From assembly GCF_036231945.1 (NCBI RefSeq), contig NZ_CP109599.1:3566501-3630500 (forward strand): 64,000 nucleotides of DNA, in the 5' to 3' direction. Source of the DNA: Streptomyces sp. NBC_01429 (lineage in GTDB: Bacteria > Actinomycetota > Actinomycetes > Streptomycetales > Streptomycetaceae). Shown here one piece after another: positions 25,458 through 34,649 of the stretch (the stretch's first letter is position 1; every line of letters begins with the position of its first letter). Both the position numbers and the translations under genes were made by a program. Under the pieces are notes generated by a model. That model was not told where the DNA came from and did no database searches. It saw nothing but the letters and a program-made list of their open reading frames with translations.

Positions 25458-25727
25458 TTGGGTGGGCTGTTGGCCGTGGCGGGGACTGTTGAGCGGCTGG
25501 TGCCGGACGAGTTGTGGGAGCTGTTCCAGCGGGTGGTGGCGGAGGCGCCGTCGCGGCCTCAGGGTGGCGGTCGGCGTCGCCACGGTGACCGGGAGGTCCT
25601 GGCGGCGATCGTGTTCGTGGCCACGTCGGGCTGCACGTGGCAGCGGCTGCCCGCGGCGTCGTTCGGGCCGTCCGGGGCGACGGCCCACCGACGTTTCGCC
25701 GAGTGGACGAAGGCCAGGACCTGGTGA
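25458..25727 (+). pseudogene. IS5-family transposase fragment (N-terminal part)
   Basis: The ~89-residue ORF reads ERLVPDELWELFQRVVAEAP, RPQGGGRRRHGDREVLAAIV, GCTWQRLPAASFGPSGATAH and RRFAEWTKARTW. This is the N-terminal DUF4096-like part of IS5/IS1647-type transposases. The catalytic DDE domain is missing and the frame ends at 25727. Terminal repeats were not identified. The fragment marks the left border of the LysR/SDR/amidohydrolase islet. Confidence 0.75.
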
Positions 25728-25757
25728 GCACGCCGCGGCGGACGTGCTTGAGGACCA

Positions 25758-26702
25758 TCACAAAGGAGATCTGGTCGGGGTCGATCCGCTCACCGTCGGC
25801 CGGTCCCCTGGTGGTAGGGCCAGGTGGTGTCCTGCGAGTTCCCGAAATGCCCTCACCAACTGGTTGTGGTCGCCGGCGCGGGTAACCAGGACAACGTGAC
25901 TGGGCGTGACGCCCTTCAGGGGAACAGTGGTGAGCCCGGGGCGCAGGCGGTTGAGGTACTCGCCGGCGGGGACGATCGCGACGGCCTGCCCGGCGGCGAT
26001 GTGCTCGATCTTGTCCTCGACGTCCTCGACGAGCGGACCGTCAGGTGCGGGACGTCCGCCGGGCCGAGGATCGATGCGCCAGAAGGCGTTCCAGCCCGGG
26101 TCGGGCACCCGGGGCATGGGTTCGTCGGCTATGTCGTCGAGAGTCACGAAGTCCCGGTCGGCCAGGGGGTGGCCGAGGGGAACCACGAGGATCCGGGACT
26201 CCTCGCGCAGGACAGTGACCTGGAGGCCCTCGGTGCGCAGTGGCAGCCGGGTCACCACCACGTCCGCCCGGCCGTCGAGCAGTGCCTCGCGCGGTTGGTT
26301 CCACGGCAGGTGCACGGCGCGTACCTCCGTGTCCGGGTTGCGGCGACGCAGTTCGACGACGGCCGGAGTGACGATGAGGTTGGTGGTGTAGCCGACGGTG
26401 ATGCGCTTGGGCTGGGCGGCGGCCCAGGCGTGTGTCATAGCCCGGGCGGCGGATTCCAGCAGGGTCCGGGCAAGCGGGAGGAAGGCCTCACCGGCCTCGG
26501 TCAGCTCGGTGCCTCGCGGGGAACGGTCGAGCAAGCAGGCGCTCATCTGCCGCTCAAGACGCCGGATCTGGCGGCTCAGTGAGGGCTGAGTGGTGTGCAG
26601 GGCGTCGGCGGCGCGACCGAAGTGACGGTGCTCGGCGACGACGGTGAAACAGCGGACCAGTCTCAGATCCAGGTCGGGGAATGTCGGTGGCACGTCGGGC
26701 AT
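25758..26702 (-). CDS. LysR-family transcriptional regulator
   Basis: The ~314-residue protein has an LysR HTH at the N-terminus (LRLVRCFTVVAEHRHFGRAADALHTTQPSLSRQIRRLE, in part). The effector domain follows with VGYTTNLIVTPAVVELRR and GLTTVPLKGVTPSHVVLVTRA. The last ~17 residues (DRPTVSGSTPTRSPL) are not family-like and run up to the IS fragment, so the original C-terminus may have been replaced. It is divergent from the SDR gene and probably controls it. ATG at 26702 is chosen over an upstream start at 26744. Confidence 0.85.
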   Translation of the reverse strand: MPDVPPTFPDLDLRLVRCFTVVAEHRHFGRAADALHTTQPSLSRQIRRLERQMSACLLDRSPRGTELTEAGEAFLPLARTLLESAARAMTHAWAAAQPKRITVGYTTNLIVTPAVVELRRRNPDTEVRAVHLPWNQPREALLDGRADVVVTRLPLRTEGLQVTVLREESRILVVPLGHPLADRDFVTLDDIADEPMPRVPDPGWNAFWRIDPRPGGRPAPDGPLVEDVEDKIEHIAAGQAVAIVPAGEYLNRLRPGLTTVPLKGVTPSHVVLVTRAGDHNQLVRAFRELAGHHLALPPGDRPTVSGSTPTRSPL

Positions 26703-26903
26703 GCCTGAGCCTACCTCCGGGCGGGGCGAAAGCATGCCGCGCACGCCTGTGAGCTGGGGCGATACGTGACGAGTATCGCTCGGTGCGGAACATTCATTGG
26801 CCGGTGGGCAGGCGGTGGACGCAGACTGAGGATCAGCGGCCCGGCCGGCCCCCGGTACCGCACTGCTTCCTTTTTCGACTCACCGTCCGATCGGAGTCGC
26901 ACC

Positions 26904-27647
26904 ATGTCCTCACCTGCCGTCCTGATCACCGGAGGTACCAGCGGAATCGGCAAGGCGACGGCCGAACTGCTGCATCAGCGGGGGTACCGGGTGATGGTCA
27001 CCGGACAGAACCCGGACACCCTCGCGGCCGCGAGGAAGGAGCTGCCCGAAGATGTCGTCGTACTCCGGGCGGACTCGCGCTCAGTGTCCGACACCGACCG
27101 CCTCGCGTCCGAGGTCCGCACGCGCTTCGGCTCACTCGACGCCCTTTTCCTCAATGCCGGGATCAATCGTGCCGCGCCGCTGGAGGCGGTCGACGAGGCA
27201 ACCTACGACGACGTGTTCGCGATCAATACGAAAGGGCAGTTCTTCACGCTCCAGCGGACACTGCCGTTGCTCCGTGACGGTGCCTCGGTGATCTTCACCG
27301 TGGGTATCGGCGCGATCCGTGGTATCCCCGGCGGGAGCCTCACCGCCGCCAGCAGAGGGGCCCTGCTGACGATGGTCCCCTCATTGGCCATCGAACTGGC
27401 TCCCCGGCGCATACGCGTCAACGCGGTGAGCCCGGGAGCCATCGAAACCCCGATCTGGTCGAAGTCGGGCCTCTCTCCGGAGGAACTCTCGGCGGTCGCC
27501 GAAAACATGGCCGTCCGCATCCCCTTCGGACGTATGGGTTCAGCCCGCGAGGTCGCCGAAACCGTGGCATTTCTCGCCTCCGACGCCTCCGGCTATGTGA
27601 CTGGCCAGAACATCACCGTCGGCGGAGGCAGCGGAATCGCGGCCTGA
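26904..27647 (+). CDS. SDR-family protein lacking the canonical catalytic residues
   Basis: The 247-residue short-chain dehydrogenase-fold protein has an intact cofactor motif TGGTSGIG and NAGIN. Where classical SDRs have Ser and Tyr-x-x-x-Lys, it has VGIGAIRG (no Ser) and TAASR (Thr and Arg for Tyr and Lys). The C-terminal half (IRVNAVSPGAIETPI, ITVGGGSGIA) is normal. It may bind NAD(P) without the usual oxidoreductase activity. It precedes the amidohydrolase by 45 bp and is divergent from LysR. Confidence 0.8.
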   Translation: MSSPAVLITGGTSGIGKATAELLHQRGYRVMVTGQNPDTLAAARKELPEDVVVLRADSRSVSDTDRLASEVRTRFGSLDALFLNAGINRAAPLEAVDEATYDDVFAINTKGQFFTLQRTLPLLRDGASVIFTVGIGAIRGIPGGSLTAASRGALLTMVPSLAIELAPRRIRVNAVSPGAIETPIWSKSGLSPEELSAVAENMAVRIPFGRMGSAREVAETVAFLASDASGYVTGQNITVGGGSGIAA

Positions 27648-27692
27648 ACATCCCTCCACCCACCCGTTCGGCAGCACAGGAGAAAGTCACCC

Positions 27693-28595
27693 ATGGACAT
27701 CATCGACGCACAATTGCATCTGCCACGGCCCTGGTCGCAGTGGGCACACGGCGACGAGTCGTACCCGCACCTGCTGTCCGAGGTCGTCCTCGCACAGATG
27801 GACGCGGCAGGCGTGGACGCGGCCGTCCTCGTCAGCCACCCGGACGTCGCTCCCGTCGAGTGGTGCAAGGCCGCGGTTGCCCGGCACCCCGATCGTCTCG
27901 CCACCGTGCTGACGCTCGACGAGACCTCGCCCGACATCGCCGGGCAGGTGGCCCGCGCACGAGAGGAACCGGGCGTTCTGGGACTTCGGGTCAACATCGC
28001 TTTCCCCCCCGCTGCCGTTGAGCGCCTGCGAGCCGGGGCCTACGAGAAGCTGCTGACCGCCGCCGAACAGCACCGGATGCCGGTCTGCTTCCTGGCCTCG
28101 GGTGTTCTGTCCGACGTTGCGCCAGTGGCACACGCACACCCTGAACTCCCTTTGGTGATCGACCACATGGGGCTGAACCAGCCGCCCTTCGCACCGGCCG
28201 ACGAGCCACCGTGGCGTGACCTCGGCCAGCTACTGTCCCTCGCCGAACTACCGAACGTCTTCGTCAAACTCTCGGGCGCCCCGACACTGTCCACCCGGAC
28301 GTACCCGTATCCGGACGTCTGGCCCCATCTGCTGCAGATCCTCGACGCGTTCGGCACCGACCGATGCATGTGGGCGACCGATCAGCACCGGGTCTTCGGT
28401 CGGCTGCACGGCTTCGATCCCGTACCGAGGTACCCGGGCTACCACTCCTACGCCCAAGGTCTGCACTACCTGCTCGACCAGCCCGAGCTGTCCAAGTCGG
28501 AGAGGACCGCGCTGTTCGGCGGCACCACACGCCGGATCATGGGATGGCCACCCGCACAGTCTCCTGCTGCCGAATCCCGTCGCCTGGCAAACTGA
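27693..28595 (+). CDS. Amidohydrolase-family metal-dependent hydrolase
   Basis: The 300-residue TIM-barrel protein of the amidohydrolase_2 group (related to 2-pyrone-4,6-dicarboxylate lactonase and ACMSD-type enzymes) reads MDIIDAQLHLPRPWSQWAHG at the start, VIDHMGLNQPP in the middle and MWATDQHRVF near the C-terminal Asp. The first metal motif is Q-L-H instead of H-x-H, so metal binding may differ. Likely works on a carboxylate or lactone intermediate together with the SDR gene; substrate unknown. Confidence 0.75.
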   Translation: MDIIDAQLHLPRPWSQWAHGDESYPHLLSEVVLAQMDAAGVDAAVLVSHPDVAPVEWCKAAVARHPDRLATVLTLDETSPDIAGQVARAREEPGVLGLRVNIAFPPAAVERLRAGAYEKLLTAAEQHRMPVCFLASGVLSDVAPVAHAHPELPLVIDHMGLNQPPFAPADEPPWRDLGQLLSLAELPNVFVKLSGAPTLSTRTYPYPDVWPHLLQILDAFGTDRCMWATDQHRVFGRLHGFDPVPRYPGYHSYAQGLHYLLDQPELSKSERTALFGGTTRRIMGWPPAQSPAAESRRLAN

Positions 28596-28980
28596 CGTAA
28601 CGCGGCGTCCACTCGACTCGTCCGCCGCGAGCGTCACGTCCTCGCCGTGCGACCGCAGCGGCGAGATCTCCAGCGCACCGCCCCCAGGCCGCTGTGTGTG
28701 CGACTGAACACGGCACACGGTCACATCCTGTTTCCGGCACGGCTACCCGCGAAGCAGAACTGATCTGGGACTATCACCAGTCGCACCACGAGATCCGGCC
28801 CACCGACGCCGCTGTCGGCCCCGGCCACTGCCGGGCATGCCGACCCGCCTGACGCCCGCTCCCGGATCCTCGGCGCGGAGCGCCGGTCCCGCGGGCCTTT
28901 ATATAGGGCATACGCGGTTTTGTTGCCCTTCTCAACGGGTCCTCAGCCGGCTCTCATGTTCGGCGCCGAGAGTCATTCCC
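28596..28980. other. Gene-poor junction between islet and htrA
   Basis: Apart from the short YdcF-like remnant (28742-28852), no gene can be supported here. The right end (about 28895-28970) has TTTATATAGGG and TTTTGTTGCCC, an AT-richer stretch that probably holds the htrA promoter. Confidence 0.5.
28742..28852 (+). pseudogene. Remnant of a YdcF-like membrane-associated protein
   Basis: The frame reads AELIWDYHQSHHEIRPTDAA and then VGPGHC before a stop at 28850-28852. This resembles the N-terminal WDYHQ-x-HH-x-RP segment of YdcF/SanA-type proteins, from memory. The rest of the gene is absent, so this is a fragment left at the right end of the islet. Confidence 0.45.
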
Positions 28981-30048
28981 ATGACCGACAACTACCGCAG
29001 CAGCGGCGACGCGGACAGCACGCAGCAGCAGCCCTCCATGGGGGCACCGGGTGGGCAGGCGTGGCCGCCGCCGCCTTCGTACGGTCCTACGGTTCACGGC
29101 GACCCGGCGACGGCGACCGCCCCCGGCACCACCGCCACCGCACCGGCTCCCACGCACCGTGCCAAGAAGCCGGTGGCGCTGCTCGCCGCTGTCGCGCTGG
29201 CCGCGGCGATCGTCGGCGGGGGGTCGGCCGCGCTGGTGGGGCGGTGGACGGACAGCGGGACGACCGGCGCGTCGTCGGTGATCAGCGGTACGCCCGTCGC
29301 GCAGAGCAGCAAGGGAACGGTCGCCGGGGTCGCGCAGGCGCTGTCCCCGGCCATCGTGGAGATCAACGCGACCTCCACCAGCGGTGACGCGACGGGCTCC
29401 GGCGTGATCATCACGTCGGACGGCGAGATCGTCACCAACAACCACGTCATCGCCGGTGCCTCCACGGTGAAGGTCCAGCTCAGCACGGGCAAGACCTACA
29501 CGGCCAAGGTCGTGGGCACCGACGCCGACAAGGACCTCGCGCTGATCAAGCTGGAGGGCGCCGGCGGTCTGAAGACGGCCACGCTCGGCGACTCCGACCA
29601 GGTGCGGGTGGGCGACGAGGTGGTGGCGATCGGCTCCCCCGAGGGCCTGACCGGCACCGTCACCAGCGGCATCATCTCGGCCCTGAACCGCGACGTCACC
29701 GTCGCCAAGGACCAGGACCAGAGCCAGCAGCAGCAACAGCAACAGCAGGGCGGCAACGGGAACTGGCCGTTCGAGTTCGGCGGTCAGCAGTTCAACGGCG
29801 ACACCGGGTCCTCGAAGACCACGTACAAGGCGCTCCAGACGGACGCCTCGCTCAACCCGGGCAACTCCGGTGGCGCGCTGATCAACATGAACGGCGAGAT
29901 CGTCGGCATCAACTCGGCCATGTACGCCCCGAGTTCGTCGTCCGCCGACACCGGCTCCAGCGCGGGCAGCGTCGGTCTCGGCTTCGCCATCCCCGTCAAC
30001 ACCGTCAAGGCGGACCTCGCCACCCTGCGCGCCGGCGGTACGAGCTGA
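28981..30048 (+). CDS. HtrA/DegP-like trypsin-type serine protease without PDZ domain
   Basis: The 355-residue protein has a Pro/Thr/Ala-rich cytoplasmic arm of about 60 residues and a TM anchor (VALLAAVALAAAIVGGGSAA). The trypsin-like domain has the triad His155 (TNNHVIAG), Asp185 (DKDLALIK) and Ser296 (LNPGNSGGAL). There is a Gln/Asn/Gly-rich insertion (SQQQQQQQQGGNG region) before the active-site Ser. It ends right after the protease domain, so no PDZ domain is present, unlike most DegP relatives. Likely processes envelope proteins. It is followed by a small ORF and a CssRS-type two-component system. Confidence 0.9.
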   Translation: MTDNYRSSGDADSTQQQPSMGAPGGQAWPPPPSYGPTVHGDPATATAPGTTATAPAPTHRAKKPVALLAAVALAAAIVGGGSAALVGRWTDSGTTGASSVISGTPVAQSSKGTVAGVAQALSPAIVEINATSTSGDATGSGVIITSDGEIVTNNHVIAGASTVKVQLSTGKTYTAKVVGTDADKDLALIKLEGAGGLKTATLGDSDQVRVGDEVVAIGSPEGLTGTVTSGIISALNRDVTVAKDQDQSQQQQQQQQGGNGNWPFEFGGQQFNGDTGSSKTTYKALQTDASLNPGNSGGALINMNGEIVGINSAMYAPSSSSADTGSSAGSVGLGFAIPVNTVKADLATLRAGGTS

Positions 30049-30144
30049 CGGCAGGTGGCGGGCAGCGGGTGGCGGGCGGACCACGCGCCCCGCGCCCCGC
30101 GCCCCGCGCCCCCAGCCACGTACACACCCCCGAGGAGATACGTC

Positions 30145-30369
30145 ATGACCAGTACCGAAACCGGCCTTGTCCGCCCGGCGGGCCCCAGTGACCTGGCGCT
30201 TCCGCTCGCCCTCGTCCATGATCTCGCTCAGGCCGAGGCCCAGGCTCACGCCAAGGCTCCGGCCAAGGCCCAGCCCCGGGCCGCCGCGCCGGCGCGCCGC
30301 GCGGACGAGGTCCGTACCGCCCCCAGGGCGCGCGGAGCCCGCCGCCGCCGGACGGCCGTGCGAGGCTGA
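30145..30369 (+). CDS. Small basic hypothetical protein
   Basis: A 74-residue Ala/Arg/Pro-rich protein with GAGGAG before the ATG. It has an acidic/hydrophobic start (LALPLALVHDLAQAEAQAHA) and a very basic C-terminus (RRADEVRTAPRARGARRRR). It lies between the protease and the response regulator, so it may belong to the same stress operon. No domain recognised; it could be DNA-binding or merely a fast-evolving linker ORF. Confidence 0.55.
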   Translation: MTSTETGLVRPAGPSDLALPLALVHDLAQAEAQAHAKAPAKAQPRAAAPARRADEVRTAPRARGARRRRTAVRG

Positions 30370-30418
30370 GAGGCATCGTGTAAGCGTTCCGCCGACCGAC
30401 TGACGAGGTAGCAGCGAC

Positions 30419-31225
30419 ATGAGTCCCGCCGAAGGCGATCCCCAGAGAATCCTGATCGTCGACGACGAGCCCGCCGTACGAGAGGCCCTTCAGCGCAGCC
30501 TCGCCTTCGACGGTTACGGGACCGAGGTCGCCGTCGACGGTCTCGACGCCCTCACCAAGGCCGCCGCCTACGGGCCGGACCTGATCGTCCTGGACATCCA
30601 GATGCCCCGGATGGACGGGCTGACGGCGGCCCGCCGGCTGCGGGCGGGCGGCTCGAAGGTGCCGATCCTGATGCTGACGGCCCGCGACACGGTCGGCGAC
30701 CGGGTCACCGGCCTGGACGCGGGCGCCGACGACTACCTCGTCAAGCCCTTCGAGCTGGACGAGCTGTTCGCCCGGATCCGCGCGCTGCTGCGGCGCAGCT
30801 CGTACGCGACGGACTCCGGGGACGTACAGGCGGACGACATCCTCGTCTTCGCCGATCTGCGGATGGACCTGACGACGCGCGAGGTCGTGCGCGGCAACCG
30901 GCGGGTGGAGCTGACCCGTACGGAGTTCACCCTGTTGGAGATGTTCATGGCGCATCCCCGGCAGGTGCTGACCAGGGAGCAGATCCTCAAGGCCGTGTGG
31001 GGCTTCGACTTCGAGCCGAGCAGCAACTCCCTGGACGTGTACGTGATGTACCTGCGCCGCAAGACGGAGAGCGGCGGCGAACCGCGTCTGGTGCACACGG
31101 TGCGCGGCGTCGGGTACGCGCTGCGCGCGGACGCCGCGAGCGGGCCGGGCGGCGTGGGCGGCCCGGGGGCCCCGGCGGGCCCGGCGGGCACCGGCGGATT
31201 CGGCGGATTCGGCGGCCCCGCGTGA
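30419..31225 (+). CDS. OmpR-family response regulator (CssR-like)
   Basis: The 268-residue regulator has a receiver domain ([20 protein letters not shown], phospho-acceptor in LIVLDIQMP, Lys in DYLVKPFE) and an OmpR-type winged helix ([33 protein letters not shown]). A Gly/Pro-rich tail of about 30 residues follows and is the kind of disordered end common in this genus. The gene overlaps the kinase gene by 4 nt. Adjacent HtrA suggests a role in protein-secretion stress (inference from context and from the CssRS-HtrA pairing known in Gram-positives). Confidence 0.9.
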   Translation: MSPAEGDPQRILIVDDEPAVREALQRSLAFDGYGTEVAVDGLDALTKAAAYGPDLIVLDIQMPRMDGLTAARRLRAGGSKVPILMLTARDTVGDRVTGLDAGADDYLVKPFELDELFARIRALLRRSSYATDSGDVQADDILVFADLRMDLTTREVVRGNRRVELTRTEFTLLEMFMAHPRQVLTREQILKAVWGFDFEPSSNSLDVYVMYLRRKTESGGEPRLVHTVRGVGYALRADAASGPGGVGGPGAPAGPAGTGGFGGFGGPA

Positions 31226-32628
31226 CCTCGCTCGTACGCCGGCTCCGTACGCTCCCGCTGCGCTCGCGCCTCGCCCTGCTGGTCGCCTCCGCCGTCGCGG
31301 TCGCGGTCGCGGTGGCGGCCGTCGCCTGCTGGCTCCTGACGCGCAATCAGCTGGAGAGCGAGCTGGACACCTCTCTCCAGAACCTCTCGGCACCGCCGGA
31401 CGCCGTACGCGACGCCCTCGACAATTGCGGTGCCACCAGCGGCACCGACAACCGGGCCGCGTTCGCCTACATCCAGGTGGTCCTGACCGACGGTACGCGC
31501 TGCGTCACCTCGTACTCCGAGCCGGTGAAGGTCGAGCAGCGGGACGTCGACGTCGCGCGCGGCTCCGAGAGCAGCTCGCTGCACAACAGCACGACCGCCA
31601 ACGGTGCCAAGGTCCGCGTCTTCACCGTCCGGCTCTCCAACCGGCCCGGCGTGCAGGCCGCCGTCTCGGTGTCGCGGCCCCTCGCCGAGATCGACTCGTC
31701 GCTCAACCAGCTCGCCCTGCTGCTCGCGGCCGTCACCGGCGTCGGCATCCTCGGGGCGGGCGCGGCCGGGCTCTGGATCGCCAGGGCGGGACTGCGCCCG
31801 GTCGACGGGCTGACGCGCGCGGTCGAGCATGTCGCCCGTACCGAGGACCTCACCGTGCGGATCCCCGTCGAGGGCGAGGACGAGGTCGCCCGGCTCTCCC
31901 GGTCCTTCAACTCGATGACCGCCGCGCTCGCCTCCTCCCGCGACCGCCAGTCGCAGCTGATCGCCGACGCCGGGCACGAGCTGCGGACCCCGCTCACCTC
32001 GCTCCGTACCAACATCGAGCTGCTCGCCCGCAGCGAGGAGACCGGCCGCGCGATCCCGCCCGACGACCGCAAGGCGCTCATGGCGTCCGTCAAGGCGCAG
32101 ATGACCGAACTCGCCTCGCTCATCGGGGACCTTCAGGAGCTGTCCCGCCCGGACGCCGCCGATCCCGGCCCGCTCCAGATCGTCGGGCTCCACACCGCCA
32201 TGACGAACGCGCTGGAGCGGGCCCGGCTGCGCGGCCCCGACCTGACGATCGAGACCGACCTCAACCCCTGGTACGTCCGGGCCGAACCGGCAGCGCTGGA
32301 AAGGGCGTTGATCAACGTCCTGGACAACGCGGTGAAGTTCAGCCCGTCCGGCGGTGTGATCGAGGTCGCGCTGAGCACCGGCGGCGAACTGACCGTACGG
32401 GACCACGGCCCCGGCATCCCGGCCGAGGAACTGCCGCACGTCTTCGAGCGGTTCTGGCGCTCGTCCTCGGCCCGCGCGCTGCCGGGCTCCGGGCTCGGGC
32501 TGTCCATCGTGGCCCGTACGGTGCAGCAGACGGGCGGCGAGATCGCCCTGCGCCAGGCGGCGGGCGGCGGGACGGTCGCGGCGATCCGTATCCCGGGGGC
32601 GCCGATGCCGCCGCCGGAGACGTACTGA
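31222..32628 (+). CDS. Sensor histidine kinase (CssS-like)
   Basis: The ~468-residue kinase starts at GTG 31222, overlapping the regulator's stop. It has a TM span ([21 protein letters not shown]), an outside sensor loop of about 150 residues, a second TM span ([20 protein letters not shown]) and a HAMP domain. The HisKA motif is [16 protein letters not shown], followed by HATPase ([32 protein letters not shown]). The loop contains two Cys (DNCGATSG and RCVTSYSEP). Phospho-partner is the upstream OmpR protein. Confidence 0.9.
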   Translation: MTSLVRRLRTLPLRSRLALLVASAVAVAVAVAAVACWLLTRNQLESELDTSLQNLSAPPDAVRDALDNCGATSGTDNRAAFAYIQVVLTDGTRCVTSYSEPVKVEQRDVDVARGSESSSLHNSTTANGAKVRVFTVRLSNRPGVQAAVSVSRPLAEIDSSLNQLALLLAAVTGVGILGAGAAGLWIARAGLRPVDGLTRAVEHVARTEDLTVRIPVEGEDEVARLSRSFNSMTAALASSRDRQSQLIADAGHELRTPLTSLRTNIELLARSEETGRAIPPDDRKALMASVKAQMTELASLIGDLQELSRPDAADPGPLQIVGLHTAMTNALERARLRGPDLTIETDLNPWYVRAEPAALERALINVLDNAVKFSPSGGVIEVALSTGGELTVRDHGPGIPAEELPHVFERFWRSSSARALPGSGLGLSIVARTVQQTGGEIALRQAAGGGTVAAIRIPGAPMPPPETY

Positions 32629-32661
32629 GCGAGTCCCGGGAGCGCGGTTACGGCGGCGCGG

Positions 32662-34041
32662 TTACGGAGTCCGCCCCACGCGCAGCTCCGAGCCCACCAG
32701 CCGCGCGTGGATGCCGTCCCGTTCCACCGTGATGTGGCGCAGCCGCAGGTCACCGGGGGTCTTCGGGAGGGTGAAGGAGAGCGAGAGGCTGTCGGACAGC
32801 TCCGGGGGCCGCAGGTCGAGCAGCGCCTCGACGAGACCGGGTTCGAGTCCCGCCTCGCGGAGCAGCTCGGGGTGGTCCGCCACCACGTCGATCAGGTTGA
32901 GCCCCATCAGTTTCCGCGCGAAGTGCGGGGTGCCGGTGAGGCGCGCCAGCTCGTCCTCGCCGCGCAGCGCCTCCCGTACCCGCGCCTGCGGCACGCCGAG
33001 CCGCTCGACGACGGCGGGCACTTCGAGCAGCGCGCGGGCCCGGTCCTTCTCCTCGGCGATGCGGGTGGCGGCCTCGGGTGCCAGCCGCAGTCCGGAGTGC
33101 GCGCGGTCCTTGCCGGGGCGGTAGGTGGCGACGCCGGGGATGTCGAGCCGTATCCCGTCCACGACGGTGGACACGGCCCGGTCGCCGTCCCGTCTGATGT
33201 GGGCCACCGCGCGCAGCCGCAGATCGGTGCCGGCGAGCGGGAGCGATCCGTCGATACGTACGGAACCGGCGCCGTTGTCGGTGAACTTGACCTGGGATGC
33301 ACCCAGTTCACGGCCGAGGTCGTCGAAGGTCAGCAGCACCCGCCCGTCCAGCTTGCCGATGACCGCGCCGGTGAGGGAGGTGGGCAGCCCGCCTTCGATA
33401 CGGATGTCCTCGGCGCCCGCCCGCACCTCGGCGAGCGAGACCCGGTCGGCGGCGACGTGCGGGACGGCGACGTCCACGCGGTCGAGCCGCTTGCTCACGA
33501 CCTGGGTGAGGAACGGAAAGCCGTGGATGTCGACCGCGGGGCGGGTGACCAGGCCGAGCGACCGCTGAAGCTGCGACTCGGCCCTGTCCTGCGCGTACAG
33601 CACGGCGGTACGGTCCGCGAGCAGCAGGAAGGCCGCGCAGACGAGGACGGCGACGGTCGCCTTGAGCGCGGCGGGCAAGGACCCGAACCGCCGCCGGGCC
33701 CGGCGGTCACGGCGGCCGGGGCTGTCACGGCGGTCACGGCCGCCGAAGAGGCCCCGGCGGCCGGCCCGGTGGTTGGGCGGGGACCACTCGTCGTCGGAGT
33801 CGGCGGGGTCGGCAGGGTCGGCAGGGCTGGCGGGGTCCGGGGCGAGCCCCAGATCCAGCGGGTCGCGCGGGTCGCGCGGGTCGTAGGCGAACTCTTCCTC
33901 GGGGGTGGCGAGTTGGCCGAGTTCGTCGTACGGGTTGGGCGGCAGTTCTGGGGCCCGCGGTGCGGATGGCGGCGGGGACAGGGGCGAGGCTGGCGGCGGG
34001 GACGGAGGTACGTGGTCGGGCATGCGTGTGGGGGGTCGCAT
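32662..34041 (-). CDS. LmeA-like DUF2993 protein with long Pro-rich N-terminus
   Basis: The ~459-residue protein has an N-terminal Pro/Ser/Asp-rich cytoplasmic arm of about 130 residues (repeats of PADPADPAD), a TM anchor (ATVAVLVCAAFLLLADRTAV) and a DUF2993 domain with VDIHGFPFLTQVVSKRLDRV. A second half rich in Arg/Glu helices follows, with ELLREAGLEPGLVEALLDLR. This is a longer paralogue of the gene at 20369 with an extra ~200 residues. Convergent with the histidine kinase gene. Start chosen at ATG 34041; 34023 is also possible. Confidence 0.7.
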   Translation of the reverse strand: MRPPTRMPDHVPPSPPPASPLSPPPSAPRAPELPPNPYDELGQLATPEEEFAYDPRDPRDPLDLGLAPDPASPADPADPADSDDEWSPPNHRAGRRGLFGGRDRRDSPGRRDRRARRRFGSLPAALKATVAVLVCAAFLLLADRTAVLYAQDRAESQLQRSLGLVTRPAVDIHGFPFLTQVVSKRLDRVDVAVPHVAADRVSLAEVRAGAEDIRIEGGLPTSLTGAVIGKLDGRVLLTFDDLGRELGASQVKFTDNGAGSVRIDGSLPLAGTDLRLRAVAHIRRDGDRAVSTVVDGIRLDIPGVATYRPGKDRAHSGLRLAPEAATRIAEEKDRARALLEVPAVVERLGVPQARVREALRGEDELARLTGTPHFARKLMGLNLIDVVADHPELLREAGLEPGLVEALLDLRPPELSDSLSLSFTLPKTPGDLRLRHITVERDGIHARLVGSELRVGRTP

Positions 34042-34262
34042 CGACTCATCCCAACACGCACGCCCTGCACGCACGCAAGTTCGAGGGCGTCATGTGGGCT
34101 TATTCACTCGCGAACCGGGCGCGCAGATGCTTCTGGCCCACGCCGCGCCCACGAACGGCCGACTGGCCCTCTCACCCCACGCCGCTCGGGATGCTGGTGC
34201 CGCATATTCCGCTGTTCCGCTGTTCCGCTGTTCCGCTGTTCCGCCCACACGAAGGAGTACCC

Positions 34263-34550
34263 GTGCGATTCCGCGCCCTTGCCGTCTCGGCACTGCTCGC
34301 CGCCGCCTCGTTCGCCCACCTCGGCACGGCCTCGGCCGCCGCCCCCGTCGACCTGGCCTCCCAGCGCATCGCGGCCGAGGAATCCGAAGAATGCGGCCCC
34401 TTCGTCGGAGCCCAGCGGGTGAACGGGACGGGATTCGACACCTGTGTCCCCGGCGGTGAGTGGGTCTATCAGGACTGCGCTCCGGGCACCGTTTCCGTCC
34501 AGGGCTTCGGCGCGGCCCGCTACCGCATCTGGTGCATCATCCCCGACTGA
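34263..34550 (+). CDS. Small secreted Cys-containing protein
   Basis: The 95-residue protein starts with GTG, with AGGAG upstream. A signal peptide (FRALAVSALLAAASFAHLGT, cleaved near ASA-A) leads to a mature part of about 70 residues. This has four Cys (ECGPFVG, DTCVPGGE, QDCAPGT, WCIIPD), which could form two disulfides. No catalytic motif seen; it may be a surface or chitin-associated peptide. Convergent with the PLC-like gene. Confidence 0.75.
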   Translation: MRFRALAVSALLAAASFAHLGTASAAAPVDLASQRIAAEESEECGPFVGAQRVNGTGFDTCVPGGEWVYQDCAPGTVSVQGFGAARYRIWCIIPD

Positions 34551-34584
34551 CCGCCGGTCACACCGAGCTGGTAACAGTCGCCCC

Positions 34585-34627
34585 CGAACGATGCCGCGCG
34601 GTCCGTCAACGTGCGCGGCATCGTTCG
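34585..34627. terminator. 15-bp perfect bidirectional hairpin
   Basis: Arms at 34585-34599 and 34613-34627 are perfectly complementary with a 13-nt loop. It lies between two convergent genes (stops at 34550 and 34650), where it can serve both. Confidence 0.8.
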
Positions 34628-34649
34628 AAGTCGGACCAGGGAGAACAGC

